In this document: piece by piece, positions 36,590 through 48,309 of the stretch
Position numbering within the stretch: the stretch's first letter is position 1
How the letters are laid out: each line of letters begins with the position of its first letter
DNA from: Eonycteris spelaea
Taxonomy: Eukaryota; Chordata; Mammalia; Chiroptera; Pteropodidae
Length of the DNA: 64,000 nucleotides
Direction of reading: 5' to 3'
Assembly: GCA_003508835.1 (NCBI GenBank)
Contig: PUFA01000105.1
Location: 3,658,001 to 3,722,000 of the forward strand
The notes under the pieces: model-generated
Databases searched by the model: none
Told to the model about the DNA's origin: nothing
The model's input: only the letters and a program-made list of their open reading frames with translations
Program-made: the position numbers and the translations under genes

Positions 36590-36800
36590 GAGAAATGCCT
36601 TCTATGAAGACCTGACGTCAGGTTTTAGCTCCTCATGGAGACTCTTCCTAATAGCAGGGTCTTGGCACGTTTTTCTGGCTCTCTGAGGTAGGCTTCTGTC
36701 ATTGTCCCTTTGTTACTGTCTGTATTCTTTACTTCCTTAAATGTTACTTTCTTTATTCACTGACAAAGGAAAATACTTTAAACAGATATTAAACTCACAC
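36590..36800 (+). mobile_element. L2-like 3' portion
   Basis: 'gaaatgccttctatgaagac', 'tcctcatggagactcttcct' and 'ctttattcactgacaaagg' resemble the diverged L2 'aatgtcaccttctcagtgaggccttccctga' part. Weak match. Confidence 0.35.
36610..36623. promoter_or_regulatory. perfect 14-bp palindrome with CRE core
   Basis: ACCTGACGTCAGGT is its own reverse complement and contains the full CREB/ATF site TGACGTCA. It is isolated in intergenic, possibly L2-derived sequence; no promoter is visible beside it. Confidence 0.4.
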
Positions 36801-37444
36801 TAAGAGGATTTTTTTTTTCCTTTCTAGACAAACCGAAGGTAAAAATAAAGAAATTTTCATGAATTCAGAGTACGTAGTTACAACTTCGCCCTTCTCCCCC
36901 AAAGAATAACAATTGTAGGCCTACATTTGAGCATAGTCTAGCTTGGTAGGATCAGCATTTTAACCATGAAATTATTTTAAGCACTTCATTTTGAGAGAAC
37001 ATATGGTATAAATTATAAACTTTATATTGTGATAGGAAGTATAAAGTTAGGAGATCATGGAGGGAGAAGAAAGAAGTACTCGTGAATTGTATATGAAAGA
37101 AGTAATTTTCTTCAGTTGTATTCTCTCAGCCCTTGCAAGATTATGCTCCTACTCGGACAACAAGAGGGTAGAAGGAAGGCATCAAAATGCAAAGCCTATT
37201 TCTACTACAAACGGAAATGTACTGGGATGTAATAGGTACAGATGGAAAGTAATAATTCATTGTCAACTTACAGAACAATGTGGGGAAAGAGGAAAGGAGG
37301 GAATGGAGCTCTATGTCTTCCTAATATCACTACAGAACTATAATTGAAGGAAAAGACAATAAGCCCCTTTCTTGTGAGAATCTAACTTGAAAAGATGAGG
37401 AAGAATGATCTCTCAGCATCCGCTTCTTTAAGATAATGTGTTTT

Positions 37445-37507
37445 CTTCTGGCACATGGTGCCCACAGTAAATATTTGTTGGGTGAATGAATGAATGAATG
37501 AATGATA
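37445..37507 (+). mobile_element. L2 3' terminus, sense
   Basis: 'tggcacatggtgcccacagt' followed by 'aaatatttgttgggtgaatg' and several TGAA units is the classic L2 3' end. Confidence 0.75.
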
Positions 37508-37509
37508 AG

Positions 37510-39460
37510 ATCAAAGAGTGTTCTTTTGCATGTGACTTTAACTGAATACATCTTAAGAACCATATCTCATTACACTTTAAAATCCCCATATTTCTTCTTT
37601 TTATTACCATGTGAAGAATAAGGGACAATATCAATGAAAAGCTTTATTTATTGTCTTAATTGTAAAGATTTGTTGATTTATCAAACCTGAAAAAGAGGAA
37701 GTTATGACTAAATGGAGTATAGGTTAGTGTAAATCTTTAGCAATTATTACCTTAAAGTATGATAGACTTTCTTGGATGAACTCGGTGTTCATATTTGAAT
37801 ATTATTTTCTTAGGAAATGGTGGGACATTTAAATCATTGTGGATAGGGCATTAGAGATGTTCTTCAAGTGCTAATCTTTTATTCTTTTATGTTAACAAGT
37901 TTCAAAAAAGAGATGGGCCAATGAGTTTGAATGAATGGCTATTGGAAAATTTTACAAATGTACTATCTGCTGTTATCTAGGTATCTTTATCCATTTCCTC
38001 CCCTCCTCCCATGCCCTTGTCTCTTCTTCTTTTCACAATATTCCCCTGCCCATAACAATTACATTGAAAATGAGGGAGTAGAAAGAAAAGATCTCAAAGG
38101 TCAAGGTCCTGTGACTTTTCTGTGACTTCTCAGAACGCCCAAAGAGGTTCTTTTCTTACGAAACTACTAATGCATGCAAATTACGATGTAGACAGGGAGG
38201 GAAACATTTCTAATCGCCACACTCAAGAAAACTGTAAGCTTTGAAATCTACATGACAAAGTACTGCGCCATAGGTAAGGGACCTTGAAAGTAGTATCTAT
38301 TTGTGGCATTTCAACTCCTGATTATCAGGCATTGTCAGAAAGTCAATATTGTCGCCAAGGAAATAAAACTTGACTCTCAGAGAGTGAAAACTTCTTATTC
38401 TTTTTATGTACGAAACACAGATACACATACAGTAATTAGATGTACAGTATATCTGAGGTATTAAAATATCTTGATGGGGGATTAGGAAGAATATTTTAAA
38501 AAGTTTTGTAGAGGGGCAAGAATGAAAAAAATGGTTAAGGAACTACAATATTGTGTTTTTAGTTTACTAAAGGCTTTTATCCTCTCCCAGGTCCTGGCTA
38601 ATGGAACAAACAGTAGGGAACTAATAGCCCTATGGGAACCAATTTTTAAAATAGTTGAACCAATGCAGGACTTTCAGATAAAAGCTTATTTGTAGGATGT
38701 TCCCAGATCTGGGACTGAAGTGAGATACTTTTCTCTGAACTGAAGTCGTTCACTCCAGATAGCTGATCTACAGAAAGAAAAGAGGAAAAGGCTTGGCCTC
38801 GAGAGACAATGGCAGAAGGGGAGTGCCGTGGGCCTGGACTCACGGTGTAGGAGAGAGCGGAGGAACGCCTTGGACCTGAGTGCAGACTGGGCTTTGGAAG
38901 GAAGCAGAGGATTCTGGTCCTTGTGCTCAGTGGTCCCTACCACCTCCCTAATGGCCCAGAATCCATAATGTCAGGATTCTCCACTTTTCCTAAGAAAATA
39001 GGTGTGAAGAAAGAACTCTGAGTGTCCCTTTCTTTGAAAATAAGGGAAAAGGATGGAGAATTCTCTCTCACATGTGGTACTAAGCAGCACGGTGCATCTT
39101 GTCTACTAATTTTGCCTAATTTACTGATGAGGAGCTCTTTCCTTTGGAGCTATACTTATAAATATTCATCTAACATGGAGTGTTAAAAACATCCTTTTTA
39201 ATATTGCTCTCTAAATTCCTCAGGAAACATAAGATTTATTTGAAGTTGTTTTTCTAAAAAAAAATTTTTAATTAAATTATTTTCTTCCATTTCAAAATTG
39301 AAGTCATATTGGTTGACACTGTAGTGAGATGAGAAACAAATAGGAAAAAGAAAGAAAAGAAAAAAATGAATGGAAAGGAGGAAAAAAAATAAACGTTTAT
39401 GCTTTATGGTTTTACAGTCATTCTTCTTTAGCCTCAGTTTTCATTACTATAGAAGATGGA
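37510..39460. other. intergenic, no gene recognised
   Basis: AT-rich with no nameable repeat. Overlapping minus-strand open frames at 38646-38943 (65 and 85 codons) have no conserved features. Confidence 0.65.
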
Positions 39461-39464
39461 AGCC

Positions 39465-39690
39465 TAGACTAGTACTGCCCAACAGAACTTTTTGCTGTGA
39501 TGGAAATGATCTGTATTGGCACTTTCCAGAATGATAGCCATTAGCTACATGGGGATATTGAGCACTTGAAGTGTGGCTAATAGACTGAGCAATTACATTT
39601 CAACATTTAATTTCAATTAATTTAAATTTAAATTTACATAGTTTTTTTAGGCTAGTACCTACCACACCGGTCAGTACAACCACTAGAATT
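39465..39690 (+). mobile_element. hAT-type MER element (MER33-like)
   Basis: Starts 'tactgcccaacagaacttttt', then 'gctgtgatggaaatgatctgt', 'tagccattagctacatgggg', 'gagcacttgaagtgtggcta' and the AT-rich 'tttaatttcaattaattt' block. It is the same family as 1985-2140 but better preserved. Family name from memory. Confidence 0.7.
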
Positions 39691-39699
39691 GAGGGTGTT

Positions 39700-40300
39700 T
39701 ATATATTTAACATTAAAATTAAATTAAATTACACAAACTACTTAGTCTGAAATACTATAAGAAGAACACTGACAACTCATTGAGAGTTTTCTTCACTTCA
39801 TACATAGTTAGGCTTCCAGATTAATTATCCTTCTAATTATCCTTCTACTAGGATAATTGTCAATAGCAACACCTAGTTCATAGTCCAGATAGAGAGCTTC
39901 CCACGGGTGTAGTTAATGAAGATGCATTGATTACTTGTGCATCTCTTAAATAAAAAACCGAAATCCTATAATGGTTAAGTTTAATATTAGAGTGTTATAT
40001 TGACATATTCACATAAAACATGCAATTTAGGACAAAAGGTTAACAAATAAATATTTCAAGGTATAACTGGCCAGTTATCATAATTTTTCTTATTCGTGGT
40101 CATTACTTAAGCTTAATTCTCAACATGAACTGAACTGAAACTTGCATTCAGTGAGAAAAGCTAGCAGCCAATTATTGAACATGGAAAAATATGCATGTTT
40201 TCCACATTTAAAGGATTTAAGGTAAATACGAACCAAACATGTGCATGTGTTTTATTTATAAATTGAAATATAATTACTTGGCCAAAGATAAGTACATTTT
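39700..40300. other. intergenic, no gene recognised
   Basis: AT-rich. A short local duplication 'taattatccttcta' occurs twice at about 39823-39850. Nothing else seen. Confidence 0.6.
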
Positions 40301-40309
40301 TAGTTTTTA

Positions 40310-41345
40310 TTTATTTCCAGTTTTATTGAGGTATAACCACATATAACATCGTCTAACTTTAAGGTGTATGACATGTTGATTGATATATTAATGTATTGCA
40401 AAATGATTGTCATCATATCATTAGCTAACACCTCCACCCCCGTATATAATTACCATTTCTTTTTTTGTGGTGAGAACATTTTAGATTTACTCTTTTAGCA
40501 AAATTCCATTTGCTTTCAGCAAAACTCTCTTAACAAAATTCAGTAGTATTAAATATAATCACCATGCCGTGCATTCAATCCCTAGAACTGGTTCATCTTA
40601 TAAGTGGAAAGTTTGTACCCTTTCACCGATATCTCCGCATTTCCTTCACCCTCCTAATCCCTGGTAACCACCATTCTACTACTGTCTGTTTCTCCGAGCT
40701 CGGCTTTTTTAGATTCCACATATAAGTGATATCGTATAGTATTTGTTTTGCCCTGTCTGACTTATTTCACTTAGCGTGATGCCCTCGAGATTCATCCAAG
40801 TTGTCTCAAACCACAGGATTTCTGTCTTTCTTGTGGCTGACTGTAGAGTTCCATTATGTAGAGAGTTGACCTTGAACCACACAGTTTGAACTGCATGGGT
40901 CCACTTAAACAGTTCCATTGACCTGCTCAGTTCAAACCAGTGTTGTTCAAGGGTCAACCTCATTGTTGGGATCCATGTGTGCGGAGGGCCAACTGTAGTT
41001 ATGCTCGGATTTTCACAGTAGGTTCTTTGAACCTCCACGTTGTTCAAGGGTCAGCTGTGTATACTACATCTTCTTTATCCGTTTATCGTTGATGGACACT
41101 TTGGTTGTTTTCTTGGCTGTTGTGAATAATGCAGCAGTGAACGAGAGAGTGCAGTCATCTCTTTGAGATCCTGATTCAATTTCTTTGGATATACACCCAG
41201 AAATGGGATTACTGGATCATATGGTAATTCTAATTTTAATTTTTCGAGGAAACTGCAGACTGTTTCCCGTAGTGACTGTACCAATTTACCTTCCCACCAA
41301 CAGTGAATAAGTGTTCCCTTTTCTCCACACATTGCCAACACTCAC
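40310..41345 (-). mobile_element. L1 LINE 3' end, antisense, hosting a Tigger insertion
   Basis: Left to right: 'ccagttttattgaggtataa' (3' UTR), 'ggtaaccaccattctacta', 'ttccacatataagtgatat', then after the insertion 'tgatggacactttggttg' and 'ccaccaacagtgaataagtg'. On the minus strand 41075-41341 encodes a diverged ORF2 C-terminus, including 'LELPYDPVIPFLGVYPKKL' and 'QQPRKQPKCPSTING'. This is an L1M/L1MA-type 5'-truncated copy. Confidence 0.85.
40863..41058. mobile_element. Tigger (TcMar) element nested in L1
   Basis: Left terminal repeat 'agttgaccttgaaccacaca' with 'gtttgaactgcatgggtccac' and right terminal repeat 'cgttgttcaagggtcagctg' match the MER2/Tigger ends. A third copy of the inverted end (tgttgttcaagggtcaacct, 40941-40960) lies inside, so the element is either a deletion derivative with an internal end or two elements in tandem. 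It interrupts the L1 text between 'ccattatgta' and 'tatactacat', consistent with a TA target. Confidence 0.8.
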
Positions 41346-41744
41346 CTCTAAAAGCAAGTGTATTATTTTACTTAACTCTTGGAAAGAGTTAAGTAGGCAT
41401 TTTATTTTATAGGGATGAAATTTTGCTTATAATAAGATGAAAATGCTGTCCAGAATGTTTATTGTCTTAAAAAAGTTATAATTTCTGACAGAAAATTACA
41501 GGAATTATAAAAGACTTATCTTCTAAAATCTAGATATAGTATGAGAGAATATTCACATTAATAGGTCAAACAGTAAATAGCTAACATTTTTAAAAGAATC
41601 ATAGATAACAGGTTCAAAAGGGTAAGTTTTAGCTTGTGACTATTTCCCTTGTTTTCCTCCCATTTTCACTTTATGATCTAATTATAGGTAACAATTATTA
41701 AATGTTTAAAATTATATTCTAGGTATCATATTAAGTTCCAATTT

Positions 41745-41850
41745 TATAGGTGCTATCTGTTTAATGCTCATAACAGCACTATTATCTAAGAGCTATAGTC
41801 CTGATGTCTTGGTGTGACACCTGAGTGTAGAACTTGATAAAATCAGGGAT
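41745..41850 (+). mobile_element. MIR-like SINE fragment
   Basis: 'ctgtttaatgctcataacag' with 'cactattatctaagag' fits the MIR 'taatcctcacaacaaccctatgag' region, diverged. Confidence 0.35.
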
Positions 41851-41958
41851 GACGAAAGATTTGTATTGAGCCTAATAATTAAAATTTCAACTGGCTGTCT
41901 TCTCTCTCTTCTCTTTCTTTCTTTCTTTTTCTTTCTGTCTGTTGTCTGTTTCTGTCTG

Positions 41959-42070
41959 TCTTCTTCCTTCTTTCTTCCTTCTTCCTTCCTTCCTTCCTTC
42001 CTTCCTTCCTTCCTTCCTTCCTTCCTTCCTTCCTTCCTTCCTTCCTTCCTTCCTTCCTTCCTTCCTTCTT
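41959..42070. repeat. (TTCC)n pure pyrimidine tract
   Basis: 112 uninterrupted pyrimidines, mostly TTCC units from about 41974. They follow a less regular CT/TG-rich lead-in from 41898. The complementary strand is a pure purine tract. Confidence 0.95.
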
Positions 42071-42099
42071 GCCTTCCTTTTGAATCCTAAAATCCAATT

Positions 42100-43660
42100 A
42101 TTGTGGCTATAATTAAGTTGTATTTATCTTATGTACAAATTATAGGTTTCTTAGTCATTTAAGCTAAATCTCCAGGAAAATCACAAGACCCAAGTGGTCA
42201 CTGCTGAGCTCAGAAGACCACTCTGCTCGGATTCTCATGCAACCACTTGCCCTGATATATTTCTTAGTGTTCATTCATTATGACTTTGTTTAATAAATTG
42301 ATGAGCTTAGAATTGGGATGGGTCATCTCAAATATACACGTCCCTCTATTCTTGCCATTTTAATACCGATAAGTAATTCAGAAATAAAAATTCAGCATCT
42401 TTTGTGCTCATATTTTTCTCTACTTAACTAGACCAAATAAAATCGTATGTCTGAAATATAACAGAAAACAATACAATATTCACCATATTTAATGGGCATT
42501 TCTACAATAGCACCATTTTTTTTTACTAAGTATATTCACTTTTATTAAAAACTCACGTTTATGAAATGATAGGTACCCTAAATATGGCATTACTAGAACT
42601 TACACGCTTAACTACATATTCATGTACGCACATGTCCAGGGAGGTTGGCATCACCCAGAGTACACCCCGTATTGTGTGCAGAGGACTGTGACTCAAGCAA
42701 AGTTCTCTACACTCCCTGTCTGCAACAAGCTTACAATCTCGTTACAGACAAATGTCTAAGAAACAAAGAAAAATCCCAAGGCCATGCAGCACTGACTCAC
42801 ACTTTGACAATCACAACTTGTGCCCGTGGCTCCATCAGAATGAAGCAATGCTTCTGCTCTTTGTCGTAATAACAGAATACTTGACAGAGACTTAGGTGAA
42901 CTAGAATACGAATAAAAGAAAGAGAAAACTGACCCAGTGGGAGCCTGTAACTCATTTTAAATGGTGGAAGTGCAGGGTGGAGGCTTCGACCTTTCGGTGT
43001 GGAAACAGAGCGGAGGGGCTTGTTTTCTTCCTTTCGCTTCCCCTTCTTCAGGCCCCATACGTGGAAGATAAAAACCGAAAGGATCAGAAAGGAGATGAGC
43101 TATTTTCCTTCTCCTCTGATGGACAAAAAGGGAAGACACTGAGCTTGACGTCAGCTTGCAGCAGGAAGTAAAGCCTGCAGGAGCTGGCGCCGGAAGAAAC
43201 CTCAGATCACTACTCCTGAAGTCTTGATCTCAGAACTGAAGCCTGTGCCAAGAAGTGAAGGGTGTCTCTCTGGACTAGAAAGAGAAGAGGCGGTAAATAA
43301 CGAGACCCACCAACGCAAGTTGGCTGAGAAGGGCACGAATTTTTACTGAGGTTTTTAGTTAACTTAAAGGCTTTTTCTATAAGATGATGGACTTGACTGT
43401 TGAATGCTTAAGCTGACTTGATGTATTAAAGGTTTAGCTTTGGAAAATGGAGAAAACCAGTTTATCTTTCATGGAGACCAAACCTTACAGTAACACAAAC
43501 AGCTTTTGCCCTTCTCTCGGGGCCAAGACCAATGTACTTTGTCAGGCAATGAGTAGCACAGCTTATTATACAGAAAGTTTCCCGAATTCTAAATTTTTCG
43601 ACATTTTTCAGCAAAACATCTTGAAAGCTAGTACTGAATGACTCACGAAAACTCACCTTC
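42100..43660. other. intergenic, no gene recognised
   Basis: 42640-42800 may be a diverged antisense L2 ('caacaagcttacaatctcg'). 42960-43330 is less AT-rich and includes a TGACGTCA site (43146-43153). No exon or RNA gene supported. Confidence 0.5.
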
Positions 43661-43668
43661 AGGACCTC

Positions 43669-44465
43669 TGTATTAGTCAGCTCAGAATGACCAATTATCG
43701 GACTGAGCGGCTTAAACAAAAACATTTATTTTCTTTTCTGGAGTTTGGAAGTCAAGGTCAGAGTGCTGGCAAACCCCTTGACTGGTGACCCCTCCCTTCC
43801 TGGCTGCACACAGCGGCCTTCTCTCTGCGTCCTCTCACGGCCTTTCCTCTGTGCGCGTGTGACGAGAGAGTGAGATCTCTTGTGTCTCTTCTTCTCCTGC
43901 TTCATCTTTTTTTTTTTAAGTATTTATTTTAATTCGTTTCAATTCTACAGTACATTGGTTAGACATCTAAATAGTTCATAATACTCCCCCAAATTGCTCC
44001 CTCCCCTCATCCTCCACTTAGCCAACGTGTTAATGCTGACTAACTGCATTCCCTATGCCGTGCTCCCCATCCCCGTGAGCACTCAGCTACTAACTTGTAC
44101 TTCTTTGGCCCTTCACCCCATTCTCCCAGCCCTGCAAACCCCCTGCCCCTCTGCCCGTCACCAAATCGTCCACTCTATTTGCGAGTCTGTTTTTGATTAG
44201 TTTGTTCTTTTCATTCCTTAGATTCTGCATCTCAGTGAAATCATATAGTGTTTATCTTTCTCTGTGTGACTTACGTATCTTCTAGGCCCATCAAAGAAAT
44301 ATCTTTTTCCATCTTTTCCTCTTCTTATAAGGACTCCAGTCCTGCTGGAGTAGGGCCCACCTTCTGGCTCATTTTATCTTTATTGTCTCCTTAAATATAG
44401 TTACATTGGGCGTTAAGACTTCAACATATGAATTTGGGGGGGGTGGCACAATTCAGTCCACAATA
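43669..44465 (-). mobile_element. MLT1 (ERVL-MaLR) LTR, antisense, interrupted
   Basis: The left half runs 'tgtattagtcagctcag', 'ggcttaaacaaaaacattta', 'ctgcgtcctctcacggcctt'. The right half resumes with 'cctcttcttataaggactcc', 'agtagggcccaccttctggc' and 'gacttcaacatatgaatttg' and ends 'cacaattcagtccaca'. These are consecutive parts of one MLT1 LTR. The gap between them is an L1 (43911-44309). Confidence 0.8.
43911..44309 (-). mobile_element. L1 3' end inserted in the MLT1 LTR
   Basis: Starts with the T-run (reverse of the A-tail), then 'ctacagtacattggttagac', 'attccctatgccgtgctcc', 'cttgtacttctttggccct' and 'cattccttagattctgcat', in the order of a laurasiatherian L1 3' UTR. The flanks 'catctttt' (43903-43910 and 44310-44317) form a plausible target-site duplication. 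It is younger than its MLT1 host. Confidence 0.75.
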
Positions 44466-44542
44466 TTTCATCTACCTGATGACGACGTGCTTCCAAGTTT
44501 ATTTTGATGTGGCCAGGTCCAGGTATGTAGTATTGGCAACGT

Positions 44543-44546
<4 letters not shown>

Positions 44547-44587
<41 letters not shown>

Positions 44588-44588
44588 A
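44547..44588. repeat. (TC)n microsatellite
   Basis: About 17 uninterrupted TC units followed by 'tttctct'. Confidence 0.95.
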
Positions 44589-44589
44589 G

Positions 44590-45320
44590 TATGGCTATTA
44601 TCTTGCGGAATAATCCTAGTGTGGAATAATAAATTTAAGCCTTCTTAGGTAATATATAATATAGTCATGTGATTCATTTTATATGTGTGATTGAAAGAAA
44701 GAACTAATCACACACAAAAAACATTTACGTTTGTACAAAGTAGAGTAGAGTAGAACTTGCAGCACAAGTCATTCTATTTTAGTGTAACGAGAACGTTTTT
44801 CATTTAGCTTCTTGATTTTCCTATACTAGGTAAGTGAGAGTGTTTGTCAACATGTATCGATGCAGGGAATAGTTAAACCAAAAAGAACAGGTCGAATGAG
44901 CACAGAAAATCTCTTATACAGAAATGTTGATTTTGTTCTTATGCAATCATCTTCGATTGCCAGTTAGGCTTAGAGATAATTAAAAGAAAAAGGAGTTAAG
45001 GATTGTTAGAACACTTATATACCACGTTGGCAAATTGTTGAAACTCACTAAAAAGCACTGGGTCTAGTGCTCAGATGAATCCAGAAGATAGAAATCATTT
45101 TTTTTTTCCACCTAAATTCTTACTAGGTGTCCAGAAGCCACTAATATTTCTGAAATTTTTTGGGGGGCATCGGTTTTCACATTTTGTGAGCTCTCTGTGG
45201 TTTAGATTGGAATTCTTCCTCCAGGTGATCCTTTTACAGAGAAGATATTCCCTAAGGTAAGTTTCCTTATCATTTCTGGTCCCAGTTGATTAATCAGAAG
45301 CATAAGAAGAAGATACATTT
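44590..45320. other. intergenic, no gene recognised
   Basis: AT-rich; no repeat or gene identified. Confidence 0.6.
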
Positions 45321-45324
45321 TCCT

Positions 45325-45640
45325 TCATTTATTCCATAAATATTTATTGAGTACTTCTGTTCCAGGCATTGCTTTAAGTTCTACAAACGCACAAGAATGA
45401 AACCACAAACTCTACTCTTAAGGAGCTCATCATCTAGAGAGAATGACAGAGAAAGGAATAAATGATTTTAGTTCAGCGTGATGAGTGCCTTAGTAGAAAT
45501 AGTTACAGGGCACAATGAGCTACAAGGAGAAAAGGGAAAAGGCATCACAGAGGGGCGACACTGTGCTATGTCTTGAAGGATGAACAGGAGTTTTCCAGGC
45601 TCAAAAAGAGGGAATAGCATGAAAAATCAAGCTACATTAC
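45325..45640 (-). mobile_element. L2 LINE 3' end, antisense
   Basis: Begins 'attccataaatatttattga' and 'gtacttctgttccaggcatt', then 'cttaaggagctcatcatcta', 'cagcgtgatgagtgcctta' and 'ctatgtcttgaaggatgaac', in clear antisense L2 order. Confidence 0.75.
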
Positions 45641-46955
45641 AACATGTTCTAAGACAGAGTGTAGTGAAGAAACATGACTGTAAAACTACTCTTTATTTTA
45701 GTTATAGTCTGCTTAACTCTAAGCACAATCAAATAATCATATTAATAAATCTGCAATTAATCTTTAAAAAATTGAAACCAGTAGCATATACATTTTTATA
45801 CATTGATCTGTAAGGGTGAAATTCATCCTTACAATCGAAACGAAGTTCAGTTTCATCCACACATTCTACCATATGTCTTCCTTTTGCTTTTGCAAAAACA
45901 GAGATAAATTGCAGTTAAATGACAGTAATACATCGAGACGGAGAGGTTTATACAGATATACCATTATTATGGCACTTTAATCTGCCCAGAAAGAGACCTT
46001 TTCAGGGAAATGTATCCCTAGTCTGAGGCAATGTGGCTGTTCTTTTAGGCCACATTTTGTCCACCTAAAATGTCTTGTAGGAGGACATTTCTGCCCTGTT
46101 CTTCCCACTTGCCTTCCAGCACCCAGCTGAGGAAGAGGAGCTGCGCTCTGATGTATAAATCTAAGACATTTTGCTGCTCTCGGCAGAGGTGAGGTAGTTT
46201 TAAGTTAAAAATACATGTTAGTTCAGAAACAGTCTCCTCGCTCCTTTCTATATTTCATGGTGCTGGGTTGGAGAATTCACTGAGGAACTCAGCTGGTCTC
46301 TTCCCAGGGTTTTCACCTGACAGCCTTACGTAATGGTTAGTTCCTCAGAAGATATAAATGTGAGTGAAGCTGGGGGCGGTGTGGGAAAAGGTCATGCTTG
46401 GCCAAGGCTATAACACCGCTGCTGGAAACCTGCCTTTGTGGTCATTGGTCAGTGACTTCTTGGTGACTACCATGGGACTTTATTTTCCATTGAGCTCCGC
46501 TTGCTTTTGTAGAGCTACCTTGGGAAACTTGTGGAAAGCAGAGGAGAGGAGAATGATTGACAGATGTGGGGCCTTTTTCTAATTTTGGTTATAATACCAC
46601 CAAATATGGTCAAATGTATGCTCTTAATTTCTAACTTTCCGGCATGGTCTCAACAGGCTGGAGAGTGAACTAAGGCAATAAGCTTTGGGAACCAAAATGG
46701 TGGATAGAGAGGTCAGAGCAATGCCAAGTCAGCAGGTACGGGACCATGCTTGAGGTACTAAAAGGAGAGATTCCTTTTGAGGTTAGGAAAAAGATGCCTG
46801 GGATTTGCTGAGGTTTTGGGAAATACAAACTCATCTACTATTGTGGGTATGTTACTTCATGCAATCCTTTCAATGAATAATTAACTACGAACACTTGGAT
46901 ACACAAGCTTAGTAACCTAGAAATTTCAGTGTGAGGAATATCCTTTAAATGTACT
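45640..46955. other. intergenic, no gene recognised
   Basis: No repeat nameable by eye; open frames are 61-77 codons or shorter and unsupported. Confidence 0.6.
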
Positions 46956-46959
46956 TGCA

Positions 46960-47360
46960 CAAGCAGTGAAATATTTATGTACGAAGACTTTGCCACCCTG
47001 TTATAAAATTAAACAACGCAGCTGATCGTAATAGAGAAATGGTTAAAAATGGCAATAACTTATGGTATGTTGTACAATAGGACATCAAACATACAGTGAA
47101 AAAAATGGTATTTATGTGCTTATATTTATAATGCAGAAATTCATTTTTAAATAAAAAGTACGGTACAAAACACTATGTATAATATTTATGCAAAAACAAA
47201 AGTATATTTATTCTTACATATTCATAAAAGTTCCAGGGAAAAATATCTTTCCTAAACCCATAATACTGCTAATAGTAGTTACACTTGAGAAGTGAATGGA
47301 GCACATGTGTATGTATTTTTTTTTTAATTTATATACACGCATCAGGTTTAGAATAAAATA
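46960..47360 (+). mobile_element. old L1 LINE 3' UTR
   Basis: 'gagaaatggttaaaaatggc', 'ttatggtatgttgtacaata' with 'ggacatcaaacatac', 'acaaaacactatgtataat' and 'gtagttacacttgagaagtg' follow the L1M 3' UTR order. Diverged. Confidence 0.55.
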
Positions 47361-47639
47361 GTTTTAAGAGTGAAGTAAAGTAGGACACAAAAATAATAAA
47401 AGCATAAGATATAACATGATACGGCTTTGGCTAACTATTTTTTTTTTTTTTTTGAAGCACTGTTTACCTTCAGAGACATCACTCCTAAGTGCTGCGTTTT
47501 TCTCCTAGGCTCTGATTGTTCTTGATTCTTCTCTGCTATTACCTTGTCTTCTCCCCTCTGCTAAAGATTCATATTGCACCTTTTCTTCTCTCATCATACA
47601 GATTTTCTCCAGAGAAACTTATCTGCCTCATTTTCTCTC

Positions 47640-47650
47640 CAATCTATCTA

Positions 47651-47700
<50 letters not shown>

Positions 47701-47826
47701 ATCTATCTATCTATCTATCATCTATCTATCTATCTATCTATCTATCTACTATCTATCTATCTATCATCTATTTATCTATCTATGTATCTGTCATCTATCT
47801 ATCAATTATCTATCTATCTATCTATC

Positions 47827-47873
<47 letters not shown>
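47640..47873. repeat. long (TATC)n array
   Basis: About 230 bases of CTAT/ATCT units with occasional one-unit slips and single-base variants. It gives unbroken Ser-Ile-Tyr-Leu repeat frames that are not genes. Confidence 0.97.
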
Positions 47874-47879
47874 GGTACA

Positions 47880-48300
47880 AACTCTTTTTCTGAGTCCCAG
47901 ATCTAATTACTCTCAAAATCTCACCTTGCACTCAACATGCACAAATCAAAACTGCCATCTTATCTTTAAACAACCCTATTCTCCAATATTTCTCTTCCCA
48001 GGAAATGTCACAAAAGGCCACCGGGAGATGCTTATGGTCCACGAAGTTGAGTTTCTCACTTGCTGCAGCAGTGAGGGGGTTGACATAGGAAATGGGCTCG
48101 TGTGAGGTGGTTTGGAGAGGGTTTACAGAAGTTGGCATTGGCTCTGGATTGGGTATATCGACTAGGAGCAATTCCATAATTGGGTATCTTAAGACTTTTT
48201 ATATATCAAGATAGAGGAATGGAGCAGGGTGAATGTTGTGACTGAGAGAGGAGCAACAGTTAGGTCATGATTTGTCATTTTTGTGGTTTGCATTGTCAAA
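47880..48300. other. intergenic, no gene recognised
   Basis: No repeat or gene identified apart from short random open frames. Confidence 0.6.
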
Positions 48301-48309
48301 CGAACAAAT

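Noticed and set aside
41075..41341. 88-codon minus-strand frame
   Set aside because: L1 ORF2 C-terminal remnant, part of the L1 at 40310-41345.
41866..42097. Repetitive open frames over the TTCC tract
   Set aside because: Microsatellite translation.
47516..47906. Ser-Ile-Tyr-Leu repeat proteins
   Set aside because: Translation of the TATC microsatellite.
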